64,000 nucleotides of DNA, taken from contig CM033118.1 in the NCBI GenBank assembly GCA_019321725.1, forward strand, positions 13,666,071-13,730,070, read 5' to 3'. The notes under the pieces are model-generated. The model saw nothing but the letters and a program-made list of their open reading frames with translations, was not told where the DNA came from and did no database searches. This document shows positions 23,270 to 36,080 of the stretch, piece by piece. Every line of letters starts with the position of its first letter. Positions within the stretch are counted from its first letter, which is position 1. This DNA comes from Paulownia fortunei (Eukaryota; Streptophyta; Magnoliopsida; Lamiales; Paulowniaceae). The translations under genes were made by a program, and so were the position numbers.

Positions 23270-24856
23270 TGATTAGTTGGTTTTATACAACAATTCATAT
23301 GTCTTTTGATTGATATTTGGTTTGCTTTCAAGTGTTTATGTTACTTTTTATGCATTTAGTTTGACATTTTACAAGTAATGGAAAAATGAGAAGAAAATGA
23401 AAAGAAACAAAAACTTGGTTGAAATTTTAAAAAATCGGTATTGTGATGCTACTGATGGCAGTGTTTGTATTTCAATTATAATTCTTTGATCCAATATTAT
23501 ATTAACTTGTTTCTTGATAGATTTACAACTTTTTTGTTTTCCACAAAATTCAGTTCTTTTGATTTCAATGAGAAAAATCGAGTTCATAAGCCAATATTGG
23601 ATTTAAACTTTTTGGTATAACATATTTGGTATTTTAGACATAACTCTTTACAAAAATATCATATTGAGCTGATTCATGAAGATATAAAAATCTGAGAGAT
23701 AAGGCTACAATTATTAAGAAGAGACCAAAAGCCACTTTAGCCTCGAAAGTAGTGAAACATTGGTTGAAATAGACTACAGGCGCTGCAGAAACTGATCTTG
23801 GGTAGCAAATCCAGCACCTAGGCACTGCATAGACTAGTTTTAGATAGAATGTGTAGGGCCCTAGGAGCTACCACATGAAAAAAAAAAAGGTAAAATGGGA
23901 TTTCTACCCTATTTAGTGCATCTTCCATCTAATTTTAAAGATCCCAAAAAGCCTCCAAGGGGATTATTCGGGAGAATGAGCCATCTTAAAGAGAAAAGGA
24001 GCCATTTTTAGAGACAAACCATTCTTGGAGATAAAAGGATTCTTAGAGACAAGGAGAGCTTCAACCATTCATTTCACTTCACAAATTAGTGAATTATTTT
24101 CATGCTCCTTCTTAGGTATTTCTTAAAGTTGTATATATCCATGATGAACTAGACTTTTCTTTCTAGAGAATGGTGTAATCTTATTTGATCCTATATTTTG
24201 AGTTCCAAACAATATTAGTTCAAGTTATTCATCTTGTTTGTGATATCTTGTTTAGTATTAAATATTGATTATTTGGCTATTAATTGAGATTGTATGATGT
24301 ATGAAATTCGATACTCGAGAGAGGGAAGATTATACATGATCATAAGGATAACACAATCTAGGAATCATAGAGTTGAGAAGCTTATGAAACCTTTAAAGTT
24401 TAGAAGAAGAACACATTAAACTTTTGTAGAGTTTTATTCTTGAATTTTTATAGAAATATTGAAATTCATGTTAGAACTTATAGTGAGTTCGGCAGTCGAG
24501 AGCAAGAATTGATGAGTTTAGAAATTATTAACTTACATGTGTTGTGGACTTAAATTGATACGTTTTTTGAAGGAATAACATATGTGATAATTAGTTGAGT
24601 CATTCCTCTAAAATGTCTTGCTCATAAGGTATTTGTTGTATTGTTTTTAAGAACTTCACTCTTGTCTTTGTATTTTTTATCTTACTCTACTTTGTTACCA
24701 ATCATCACTCGATTTTCTAGATAAATTTGAGATTATTTGAACTACGGTACTTGATACAATTTTTAATTACAATCCTTGTGGATATGATATTCAACTTACC
24801 ATTGTATTAAAACTTAACACCATGCATTTGTGGTTTGCAAAATATTTTAACAAACA
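23270..24856 (+). mobile_element. Athila 3' LTR (1587 bp)
   Basis: It starts TGATTAGTTGGTTTTATAC and ends ...TTTTAACAAACA. Partner of 14480-16146. It abuts Tat protease sequence at 24857. The CCTAGG palindromes are heavily decayed (about 23815-23870). Confidence 0.85.
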
Positions 24857-25307
24857 GCTGCACATGAGGTTTAGGTTTTTCCTTGGATGTTACCTTTATC
24901 TTCTTCTTTGCGTGATTTCCCTTTGGGTTCTGTCTATATCCATAACTCCCTTCTTATCAACTCTCTTAATAGATTAACATAGCATTTTTGTGTTGAATAC
25001 ACCTCTCATACTGCATCTCCTACTGGAACTTCATCTTCATATGATATGTGGAGACTAATGCCTAAAACATATTGAGCATAGGTCTACCCAATTTGACATT
25101 GTAAGCAAAAAATACGTCAACTACTAAGAAATGCACCATTATGATTTTGCTTAATGGCACTGAGCCCAACACAACGGATAAAATCACCAGTCCATAGGCT
25201 GAACTACCTAACCTGCAAAACCAAATAGTGACGTCTCTACTAGCAATAGCTAAGCCCTAGTTCCATCTGTTTGTAACACTTATAGAATAGGATATTGACA
25301 AAGTTGT
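24857..25307 (-). pseudogene. Tat protease relic, downstream half
   Basis: Minus-strand reading gives NFVNILFYKCYKQMELGL, LVILSVVLGSVPLSKIIMVH, FLVVDVFFAYNVKLGRPMLN and LVSTYHMKMKFQ, the standard Tat protease tail (the N-x-I-L-G-R-P-x-L block is recognisable). The catalytic Asp half lies at 31093-31140, displaced by the solo LTR insertion. Confidence 0.85.
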
Positions 25308-26917
25308 CGTAACACCCCCACCATTAAATATAGATATGGATATAACAATAATTTTGATAAGGTAGCACATGTGTGTGCATGTGTATATATATATCTTTTT
25401 GTCAAATATAGCACTTTGAGAAACAGTAAAGTATTTTCTCACATATAACCTTATATATAGAAAAATCATTCTTTATATAAAAACGTAACACCCATCATAA
25501 TCACGATATTCTCAAACTTATTTATTATAATATTTCAAGAGTTATATAGGACACGACATCCCAAAGTTATAATACAATAGACTCAAAAATCAAAATAATA
25601 GTCTATACTTTGCATCTTGTAACCCTTTATATATAGACATTAATTTACACAATAATAATGATTGTAAAAATTAGAATATACCCATAACAAAATCCAGTAG
25701 GTCGTCATCCATATACATTGATCTTTGAAAGCCTGTAGGAGCTCCACTACCAGCCCAGTAAACCAAAGATCTCAAGTCTCACCATGCTCACCTACAATGC
25801 ATGAACTACATGACCTAATACTCAATAAGTAAAAATCATGCATGGCGAGAGTATGATATAAAATCTCATGTAACTCATTTCTAAGATATTATGCTATAAA
25901 TGTGTTAAATTTGAGTACTCATAAATCAAAGAGTTTTTATTCCAAAATCATTTCATTTTATTAGGCCCTTGGCCCACCTACTATGTACAGGAAAGAGCTC
26001 TATACAATATCAATAATCAAATGACCAATAATAGATTGATACAATCGAGTAGACCATCATTCCGTGACCTTCCAAAGGTACACCCCCTATCTTTCTTTAT
26101 GATCACCCGAGAAGCAACATCAATCATAACAAAGGCACAGCCAAGTAGACCAGCCTCCCATGACCACCAGAGGTCCACCTTATGTCAGCCCCTACGATCC
26201 TCTGGGAAGTCATCCCACTTACGGTACCTAAAATATCACATAAGCATGCCTCGCATACCTCGGTGCACCAATAGTGGCCAATGAACATCTTTATTCATGA
26301 AAGTCATTTCTCAAATCATATCATGCATGCAAGAACCTCAACTATACACATATGTCGTGCATACACATGTAAATGCTCATGAATGGTATATTCAATATAA
26401 AATGCAAGTCATAGCGCTCTCAACATGTTTCAAGAATCATAAGACTCTTAAAGTGTAATACCCGAGCCTCATACTACTCACCTGGCCAATATAGTTCATG
26501 CATTTTATGCCACGTATGTGTCATTGCATTTTAATTGATATTTCATAATACATTATATTTTATACGGTATTTTAATAATTAAACTTTTGAAGTTGTCACG
26601 GATATTAGTTTTTAGATTCTTTAACCTAATTGGTTGAGTTGGTACTAAAATTTGAATTTAGGTATCAATTACCAGATAATATTATGATACACGTAAGTGA
26701 AAGGTGGCATCGTTATGTATATTGGTGTAGGATAAACCATGCAAATAAATTAATTAAGGAGAAAATAATGATAGTAATAGTGATAATAATAATAAAAGAA
26801 AATAAGGACATTATCATATTAATTAAGAGGGTGTAATTTTTAATATAAAATAAATTTAGGGGCTTATAAATAAAAATATATAAAAATAAATAAATAATAT
26901 TTTGTATTGATTATATA

Positions 26918-27090
26918 TAAATATATATATAAATATAAATATAATATATATATAAGTATATGATGTGAAATATAAATATAATATATATATAAGTATATGA
27001 TGTGAAATATAAATATAATATATATATAAGTATATGATGTGAAATATAATATATATATATATATATAAGTATATGGTGTGTAATATAATA
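26918..27090. repeat. 37-bp AT-rich minisatellite, about 4 copies
   Basis: AAGTATATGATGTG recurs at 26954, 26991 and 27028, and as a variant at 27067, spacing 37, 37 and 39 bp, within TA-rich sequence. Overlapping minus-strand open frames of 88 and 99 residues rich in Tyr and Ile are by-products of this repeat. Confidence 0.85.
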
Positions 27091-27191
27091 TATATATATA
27101 TATATGTATGATTACACGTGTAGTGTACACATTTATACATGATTAGGATAAGCATATGTAGTGTATATTATATTACATATATATATATGAT

Positions 27192-27335
27192 AAGGATAAG
27201 CATATATATAATATATTGTATTAGATTACTTTAATACTAATATTAAGGTTAAGTATATATATAATATATTAGATTAGATTTCTTTAATGCTAATATTAAG
27301 GATAAGTACATATATAATATATTACGTTACATTTA
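27192..27335. repeat. 53-bp minisatellite, nearly 3 copies
   Basis: The unit starts AAGGATAAGCATATATATAA. Starts at 27192, 27245 and 27298 give a 53-bp period, with the last copy partial. Confidence 0.8.
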
Positions 27336-30300
27336 TTTCCTAAATAACACCACACACACACGTCCGCGCACGGCAGCAAAGAAAGGAAAAGAAAACAAAA
27401 CGAAGAAGAAATAGCAAGAACAAATTTCAACCGTAAAAATTTGAAGGAATTTTGGGTAAGTCCTTTCTTATTTTTGTACGGATAAAAATATATGTTTATG
27501 TCGTTTATTTCTAATTTGAAAGAAAGTTTTGATTTAAATTAACTAGTTATTTTCTTATGAGACAATAACTAATATACACCTTTAATTTGAAATTAGTTAC
27601 GAATATTCGATTTTATTATCTTGTATTGATTGAATGACGGAGTTAATTAAATTGAAGGATTTATTACAGGATTATAACATATCAATTAAATAATATTAGA
27701 ATAAATTTAAAATAAGAAATTAAAGTATTTAAAAGGTTCTGATTGGGGTGAAATATAAAAATTTTAAAGTTTGATTGTTACTTAATTAAATTTAAAATTT
27801 AAGATCCCCTATGAAATTTGATATAGAAACTTATTGATTAAGAATAAAAATTAATACGTCATACTTTTACAGGCCGCCTTATATCTAAAGTTAGGGAGGA
27901 GAATCTTGTTAATCTTCAATAAGATATCAAAGGTGGAAGGTAAGTGAAAATCCATTTACAACTACAATGCATGGGCATAGTATTTCTTGACTTATTTATA
28001 TTAAATGTGATCATTGTATTTTGATGAGTATTATAAATATCTTATAGTGCATGCGTTGTTTGGTTGACAGGACAGGTGATTCACTGTGTCATTAAACATG
28101 CCATTCATCAACATTTACAAGTGCATGCATAATACGTGCTCATAGTTGGGGTTTTGCATGCATAACATTAATTTTAGAAAGAAAATATTTTGGTTGGCCA
28201 CTACTAGTGTACCGAGGCCCATGTGTGGCTTATTTATATGATGTTTGGGGCGCCGCGAGTATTACTTTTCGGAGGATCATAGAGGTTGACAGGGGGTGTA
28301 CCTCTGGTGGTCACGAGAGGGTGGACTACTTGACTGTGCCCTTATTGACGCCGCCGGTGGGAATACTTCTGGAGGGTCACAGGGGAAGACAGGGGGTGGA
28401 CCTTTGGTGATCCCAGGAGATGGTCCCCGGACTGTGTCGATCTGTTTATGGCCATGTGATTATTGATATTGTCGAGAGCTCTATCCGGTACATAGTAGGT
28501 GGGCCAAGGGCCCAGTGATGGAAAATGATTTTTAAATAAAATGATTTTGATGCATAAGTTCGCATTCTTGTCATAATCTCATAGAAATGTATTGCATTTA
28601 TGTTGGATTATCCCCTTCACCATGCATAATTTTCATTTACTGAGTATTAGCTCACGTAGTTCATGCATTGTAGGTAAGTTTGATGATACTTGAAGCCATG
28701 GACTTACTGAGCGAGCGACTGGAGTTCCTACAGGTTCTGAGGATCAGTGTACATGGATGACGACCTGTCGGGCTGGTTGTTAACTTATTTGATTTTGGAA
28801 TGTATTATATTAGGTTTTGGGATTTGTACTGTGTGTTACTTTTAAAACTTTTCTGTACATGAGTATGTAAATGTTATGGTTGTTATGGGTGCTCTGCAGG
28901 TATATATATATATATATTAGTTTGTGAGTGAGAAAAAAATAGTTTATTATTTATTATGCAGTTACAGGAAAAAAAAAAAATTTGTACAGGTACACAGGAT
29001 TTATCATGTCAAAATTATTGTATCTATAAGTATATATGTATGTGTAGTATTGGGGGTTGTTACATAAAGTACGTAATATACTTGTCATCCAATCAATTTA
29101 AATATCATCAACACATTAGGTATAAATGCTTCAAGACGTACTATGTTCACGCATTGTAGTTGCAAATGTATCTTTACTTACCTTTGGTCAGTTGTGTGTT
29201 ACTTCTAAATTTCTTAAGTATTACTCCCCAACCCCAGATATGAAGCAATCTATAAAAATACAAGATATCAATCATCATTCTCAATTAACAAGATCATTAT
29301 ATCTAATGTAGTATAAAGATCTTGAATCTCAATTTAACTAGACAATCTTACCACTTAGAAACTATAACCGAATACAATCTTCTATGCACCTTTGCTCCAT
29401 ATCTTAAATGTATACAAACCTTACTTAATTGTTGTATTATAACTCTTATAACATCCCCCTAAATATTAGGGATCAAATGAACCACATCTATGTTGGAACA
29501 TGTTAATGAACCAAATGGAACAAATTCACAATTTTACATTTTCTTGCTGCTACATTAATTTGCATGATGATTTTGACACCCTTAGACATATTCATTCACT
29601 CCCCAATTTTTATCACACTTAGATAACATAAAAAAAATGCAACCATGTCATAGAATGGATAAAAATCATGGATATAGCTTCCCAAGTTCAGCTCCCTTCA
29701 TAGCATACTGAAATAGATTTTTCCTACCGTGACAGTTTTGCGCACTTCATGACATTAATAATTTTGGCACCCTTAAATATATCCAATCACTCCCAAATTT
29801 TCACCACACTTAGATAACATATACACAGAGACAACCAGGTTATAATATTGCTAAAACTAATGTATGTATTGCTATAAAACCAGTCCCGTCACATAGGACA
29901 TAATCTGAAATTCGATTGTGACAATTTTGAGCATCTCTTAATTATCATGCCATATTTTAATTCCTAAGCTATCCAAACCTACAAAAATAATATTAAATCC
30001 TATATAAACATGTTCATGATGATAAATATAGAATTTACCCAAGGTTTTTGGCATATTTCAAGCTCAATAAACTAGAAATCAGCATATACACATATTCTGC
30101 TCCTTAGTGGTTCTACTATGTGTTTGCACCCAAAAATCATTATTTTATGCATAATAACCCTATAAATAACCTCTAACATCATCATGAACAAGATAATAAT
30201 CTTAAGAAGTTACAAAACCCTCAAATAATATAAAAATCGATGTCAAAACCGTAGATGAACCTCACTTATGGCATTTTCAACTTCTACTCGTGATTACTAC

Positions 30301-31092
30301 TTCCTTTTGCTTCCTTTGCCCTTTTCTATCACTTGGAATCACTATGAACCAGATTAGAGAGATTTGAAATGAGTTTGGACCTGAAAATGACTGAAAAATG
30401 TTGAGGATTGTGGGTAAATGGCTAAGAGTGAAGGAAAGCTTGAGATGGCTCTTAAGGTACTTGCTTAAGTTTGGTAGCAAGCATGAGATGGCAAGTTGTG
30501 ATTTAAATATGACCTTTCACACATATTTCAAGCCTAGATCTGATGTATTTTACTATATATTATTTTTATTGCATCCTATTTTAATTACCACAAGATCCCA
30601 TAGATAATTTATAAGCTAATTTCCTAGCCTTTCATTATATTTCTTACCCGATTATTGAATAATTGTTCATATTAAAAATTATATAACCTTATACATAAAT
30701 GGATATTGTAATATCACCTTTCAACCATAATATCTTGTGTCCAATGTCCTAAATATACAATTTACCAATATATACTTTTGAAATACCTAAATAAAATCGA
30801 ACCAAACCGTATAAGCTTATTAGTAACAACTTTAACAGTTTCAAATCATAACCTATATATCCCATCTATATCCAATATTGATCAACCTCATTTTCTTATT
30901 ATTTCAATTTAATGTTGATTACTTATATTATGATGATCGGCAACTATTTTCTAGAAATTTAATGATCAAATGTGATTATAAGGTAAAACAAATCATACCA
31001 TGCTAGTTTCAATACAAGCACATATAAATAACATGTAATGCATGAATCGTATTAGCCAAGTGAGGAGTGTGAGGTTCGTATATTACAGCTGT

Positions 31093-32645
31093 CGATATCT
31101 ACAAAAACTCTGGTCACATCATAGTTCGTGATGAATATTGTAATAACCAAAGCGTCATTGTGGAGGACCTGAGACCCTCTTCGTCCTGTGGTCTGAATTG
31201 GATTATTATTCTTTATGTAACATGGTTAACTTCTTTTTGTTCTTTCTGCCAGAACATAGTAGCACGAGCATGTGCTCTTCTAGCTAGGAGAGAATCCTAA
31301 TCAATAGGTCTTCTCACTATCATCTGTATCATTCTTTTTCTAGGAGGAGCCTGGGCTAGATTTTCCCTGGGTTCGACTCCATCCACACCTACTTTGGGTT
31401 TCTCTTTTGTTACGACGTGCCAGTTATGCCCTTTCCTCTTCTACCCTCTAGGCTTCTCTTTGTTCTTATTTATGAATCCTTCAAATGTCACGCCAAGATC
31501 AACCTCTCAATCTCATCTTTGAGGTGGTTATAGCTAGTTGTAATGTGCCCATACTCATTATGAAATTGACAAAACTTTTTGAATTCAACTATTCCAGAAA
31601 CATCATAATATCCTAAGCCACTGCAAATCTGGATGCCCCTCTACAATAATGAGAATGTGTGAGTGTGGCACGACTAGAGGAGTGTATTTCTCATACCTAT
31701 GTTGGGCCTTCTTTACTCCCATAAGCTTACTAGCAGGGTTGATCTCAACTTTTTTTTCTTCATCCTTTTTCTTATCTTTTTTCTTCTCATCCCCAACTTT
31801 AGCTCTCTTCATCCCTTGAGCCTTTTCTATGTTAATATATTTTTTTGCTCGAGCCAATAACTCATCAAAAGTCTGAGTAGGCTTCTTAGCCAGGGATGGA
31901 GCCAATACATTGGAGACGACGTCTTGCTTGGCTGAAGGAAACCAAAGCAACTGTGGTGAACCTCTTTATATAGCTCCTTAGACCCTCGATCTCTTTATGC
32001 TCTAGGCTAAGAGCTTCAAAGCAGTCTTCTAGTATTTTATGGAACTAAAAATTGATATAAGAACATCGAGCTAAACTCTTTAAAACTATTGATGGAATTA
32101 TATGGTAATTGGTTAAACTACTACTGAGCTGATTTAGTAAATATCATCAAAAAGACTCTACACTTCATCCTATCGGTATAACTATGGTCCCATGGGTATG
32201 TCGTTCCATCATACTCAAGATTATGCAGCCTAAAGCTAAAGGGTAGCTCATCCGCCATAACCTTCTCAGAAAAAATAATTCCCTTCCTCTGAACGATAGT
32301 CTTTCCTGCCATTCTCTGCTTAATTTTCTTTACCTCTTGATAAAGTTTATCCACTTTCTGTGACATGTCTGGATTAGCATCAAGCTTAGCTTTTCCAGTG
32401 TTCTTTCCCAAGCCAATAGAAATATGGCTTTTCTTCTCTTGAAATTCCACCATTAGCACTAGCTTATCTTTTCTTCCAGTCGTAGCACCTCTTTCCCTTG
32501 AGGTGGGAGAGGTGGTTGTGCGACCTCCTATTTTTTCAAAGTTGCATCAATTGCTGCAGCAATCAAACCCTGCAGCTCCAGGGTAAAAGTCACTAGGGTG
32601 TTAGGGGCTAAATCTTCTTTGTTTCTCCTTTCTAGGTATGTGATG
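31093..32645 (-). pseudogene. Tat gag relic and protease active-site half
   Basis: Reading down from 32645: LVMVEFQEKK-type linker, KVMADELPFSFRLHNLEYDG with TTYPWDHSYTDRMKCRVF (32290-32130), which is the Tat gag core. Next TQTFDELLARAKKYINIEKA (31880-31800), a Lys-rich tail, and finally HNDALVITIFITNYDVTRVF with VDIDS (31170-31093). The latter is the protease lead-in and the start of its active site (D-S/T-G expected). Stops and frameshifts separate the blocks. Reading continues across the TSD into 25307. Confidence 0.87.
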
Positions 32646-34317
32646 TGATAGGCTCATAAATTGTAATATTTTCGACAACTCCATAAGCATAATTGTACAT
32701 GTTATTATCTCATAATTGATACACTGGTGTCTTATTTTGTGATACTTGTTTGTAGAGACTAAAAAATGAATAATGAAGTGAAGACATGGTGAAAAAAGGA
32801 AAATTTTAGACAATGATGAAGTCGCGTTACGACACTCCCCTGGGTCAAGTCGTGGTGCGAGTGGCCAAAATCGGGTAGTAAGTGCTAAATTTGATAGTGA
32901 TGCGATGCCGAATGAAGAAGACCTCACACTGCGACACGAGAGTCTAAAATTGGGCAGTGAGCAGCCTCTTATCAAGCACCACAACATCCTTACTTGGTGC
33001 CGCGACACCTAAAGAACATGGTACCTTGCACCATAATGTCTAATCTTCGCGTTGTCTAAAATTGAAAAAAAAATATATGTGGATTTTGTAGGGACAAGAG
33101 ACAATCTAATCCATGCATGGAATCTTTCTTGTTATACACCACTACACCCTCACACACTATGTGACACTCTATTAGATACACTATACACACACAATTACAT
33201 CACATAAATGAGAGATACATACATGCTTATACATAATTTTCTTGAACAACACATAATACATAACATTGAAGACACAATTAATCACCTACACACATTCCAC
33301 ACTTATATTCTCACACACCCCTCTCTACCCAAAACACCAATTATTTTATATTTCTCCATTCACTATACCAAAAACACACACACCCATCATCAAGAAGTTG
33401 GGAATTCAAGACAATAGGAAGAAGAAGCTATTTTGGGTAAGAAGAATCTAAAAATAGAAGTGAAGACTCTCCAAAGGGGCTGTAACTTTTACTTTAGTTT
33501 TCTTTTGATTTTGTTTAGTTCTAAAGAATATTATAAATGCATGATGTTGAGAAAAAAATTATTTTATGCTTTATTTCATTATGAACTAAACTTAACTTTG
33601 TCAAGGTTTGGAAAGTCATTTCTATGAAGTTGTGAATTGTAATTTTGTATGTAATATGGATGATTGTTGATTTTGTGATGAGTATGCACTATGTTCTTAA
33701 AGCTTCTTGAAATTTAGCCTTTTTTGAGGTGTACCTTGTTGTTGTGATTGAAACTGGGAGGTAGTGTCAAAACAAGTACTAGTGTAGTATATGTTGTGGG
33801 CTAGATCACTATAGGAATATAGGAGTTAGCATATGCAGTAGTCATAGACTTGAATATCGAAAGCTAGAGGAAATCACAAAGCCTAATGCATTATTGGATA
33901 GCTAAACTTGTATAGAAATATACTGGTTGCTTTCTAGTAATAGGTGTGGTACATCTTGAAAAAGAGTATTACATAAAATTGGAGTTCCCATTGTCACATA
34001 ATTCAATGCCAATCATATTCACTAACTTGTAAGAATTCACAAAGTAATAGAACGGCAATCCAATACCTTGGTACTTCTCCACCTAAGTGTAAATCCCCTA
34101 TTTTTCTTGATTTTCTGTGTTGCTTGTTAATTTCTAGTTTTAAGTTTTCAATTCAATCTACTAAATTTTTTATAAGTTAAATATAGTTGGATTATCTATA
34201 CTTCAATAATTACTCACATACTCTCTAGGGACACGATATCTATATACTCATACACTTTAGTACTTGTTGGCCCGTGCACTTGCGAAATTAGATTGCATTT
34301 AAATGCAAGCCATACCA
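32646..34317 (+). mobile_element. 5' LTR of the pol-less Athila derivative
   Basis: It starts TGATAGGCTCATAAATTG and ends ...CATACCA before the primer site. Its sequence class differs from the 14480 LTR: no CCTAGG palindrome cluster, but repeated CGCGACACC-type GC-rich words near 32820-33040. Confidence 0.85.
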
Positions 34318-34342
34318 AGTTTTTGGTGCCGTTGCTGGGGTG
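34318..34342 (+). other. Primer-binding site (tRNA-Asp type)
   Basis: AGTTTTTGGTGCCGTTGCTG followed by GGG. Two apparent C-to-T changes from TGGCGCCGTTGCCGGGG. Best preserved primer site of the Athila copies here. Confidence 0.75.
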
Positions 34343-34559
34343 TATTGAAGTTGATTGTTTAACTGTAATTTGATCATTTTATTTGCTTTTTTTTTTTTTT
34401 ATTTTTGTTTTTGTCTTTCTTAGTTTAATTCTCTTTGTAAAAACTACTTTGAGAGTTCTTATTCATCATTGTAGGTGTTATTGGTGCATGACCCAATCAT
34501 CTACATGGGATCTTGAAACATATAACCTAAAAAATAAAAAACTCTCTATTTATTGATAA

Positions 34560-36080
34560 AGGGATCAAAAGAGGAAAGAATAGCCAACCACAAATGAGAC
34601 TTGGAGAATAGACTATTATTAGATTATGCTAAACCTTCGATCAATGGGATTAATTCGAGTATTAGGGGGCTGACAATACAAGTAAATACTTTTGAGATTA
34701 AACTGGCGATCATTCAAATGAAACAAACTTTGGTGAAATATGTTGGTTTGCTTGTGATGACTCCAATGCCCACATCACAAACTTCTTGGAGATTTGTGAC
34801 ACTTTTAAGCACAATGGAGTAACTGATGATGCTATTAGACTGAGATTGTTTCCATTTTCCTTGAGGGACAAAGCCAAGAGATGGCTTATTTATTATCCGC
34901 CGGATTAATCACCATATGGGATGCCATGGCACAAGCATTCCTTGCTAAGTACTTTCCACCTTATAAAACTGCTAGAATAAGGAACAACATTACTACATTT
35001 GTGCAGTTTGAGCTGGAGTCCTTGTATGAAAGTTGGGAGAGATTCAAGGATTTGTTGAGGAGGTGGCCACACCATGGTTTACCTACATGGCTTCAAGTGC
35101 AAACATTCTACAATGGTTTATCACCCATAAATCGAGCTATGATAGATGCAGCGGTGGGAGGCACAATCATGAGGAAAACTCTGTAGGAGGCATATGAATT
35201 GTTAGAAGAAATGATGTCTAATAGTTACCAATGGAAAACGAATAGAAGTTTGGGAAAGAAGGTAGCAGTAGTACACACCATCGATATATACTCCACCCTT
35301 TTGGCTCAAATTAAAGCATTAAAATAAGAAGATTGACAACATGAGTGCTTCGACGATGAAGGTGCAAACCGTCTCATGTGAGTTATATGAAGGTGGACAC
35401 TAATAACACCGAGTGCCAAGTAGGGAACCTATTTTCATCCTTATCTGAGCAAGCCAATTACATTAGGAGTTTTAATAAGCAAGAAAATAATCCCTATTCC
35501 CAAATATACAAAACCAGATAGAGGAATCACCTAAATTTTATATGGGGAGGTCCAATTAGCCAAGGTACTTCTCAAGTTAATCAAAACATGGCGAGACCTC
35601 CACCACCTGGTTACCCACCCCAAGAGAAGAAATCAAATTTGGAAGAGCTTGTGGCCAAGTTCATTGCTAATACCGAAGTGAGAATCCAAAATAATAAGGT
35701 AACCTTACAAAATTTGGAAACCCAAGTATGTCAAATTGTAAGCATGGTTTCGGGACGTGCCCAAGGGATATTACTAAATGACATGGATAAAAACCCCAAG
35801 GCATAAGTAAATGTAATCATGTTGAGAAGTAGGAAGGATGTAGATACCAAAGTACAAAAAGTAGAACCTCAACAAGAAAAGAAAGACATGCCAATATCAA
35901 AGCCTAGTACTTCACCTAAACTAATCATCCTTAATGTGGCGGTAAGTATTCTTCCATCTTATCCTATGGCATTGAAAAAATAAAAATTAGATGTGCAATT
36001 TTTAAATTTCTTGAAGTCCTTAAAAAGTTGCATATTAATATTCCATTTGTCGATGCTTTTCTTCAAATGCCTAGTTATGC
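34560..36080 (+). pseudogene. Athila gag relic (pol-less derivative)
   Basis: The N-terminal block is at 34601-34822. The capsid-like core at 34881-35186 is open for 101 residues: ITIWDAMAQAFLAKYFPPYK, LESLYESWERFKDLLRRWPH, LQVQTFYNGLSPINRAMIDA. It is followed by AYELLEEMMSNSYQW-like text and a linker (35588-35806, LEELVAKFIANTEVRIQNNK, LETQVCQIV). Stops after TL at 35184 and several frameshifts break it. This is the best preserved gag core in the window. Confidence 0.88.

Larger units (their letters stand above)
11504..24856 (+). mobile_element. Athila-type element in tandem arrangement (partial internal, LTR, internal, LTR)
   Basis: The 3' internal sequence at 11504-12474 and 14328-14479 is a second copy of 22160-23269. 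It is followed by an LTR (14480-16146), a complete though decayed gag-pol internal region (16147-23269), and another LTR (23270-24856). Two internal regions sharing a central LTR is the usual product of unequal recombination between LTRs. The two LTR starts differ by roughly 15% over the first 120 bases by eye, so the element is old. The left end is truncated in the internal region. Confidence 0.8.
26454..29064 (+). mobile_element. Solo LTR on plus strand (2611 bp) nested in a related solo LTR
   Basis: It begins TGTAATACCCGAGCCTCATA and ends ATTGGGGGTTGTTACA. It is flanked by a perfect 5-bp duplication TAAAG (26449-26453 and 29065-29069). It is related to the surrounding minus-strand LTR: the starts match with few changes and about 1 kb near 28050-28800 is an inverted copy of 25690-26400. 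It holds two AT-rich minisatellites and a CG-rich stretch (28240-28440). The open frames inside are short and unsupported. Confidence 0.88.
25308..31087 (-). mobile_element. Solo LTR on minus strand (probable Tekay/Del), interrupted by a second solo LTR
   Basis: The minus-strand start at 31087 is TGTAATATACGAACCTCACA. The end at 25308 is ...GGGGGTGTTACG, close to the inverted TGTAACACCC/GGGTGTTACA ends seen on Tekay/Del-type LTRs. The flanks are GTTGT (25303-25307) and GCTGT (31088-31092), a 5-bp duplication with one mismatch. Without the inner insertion (26454-29064 plus its TSD copy) the LTR is about 3.2 kb. No gag-pol is attached, so it is a solo LTR. The lineage is inferred from the termini only. 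Confidence 0.8.

Noticed and set aside
26856..27155. Minus-strand Tyr/Ile-rich frames of 88 and 99 residues
   Set aside because: They translate TA-rich minisatellite DNA.
25308..29064. Foldback or long-TIR DNA transposon formed by the inverted arms
   Set aside because: Each arm resolves as part of a separate LTR with TGTAA..TTACA-like ends and its own 5-bp duplication, so two nested solo LTRs explain it better.
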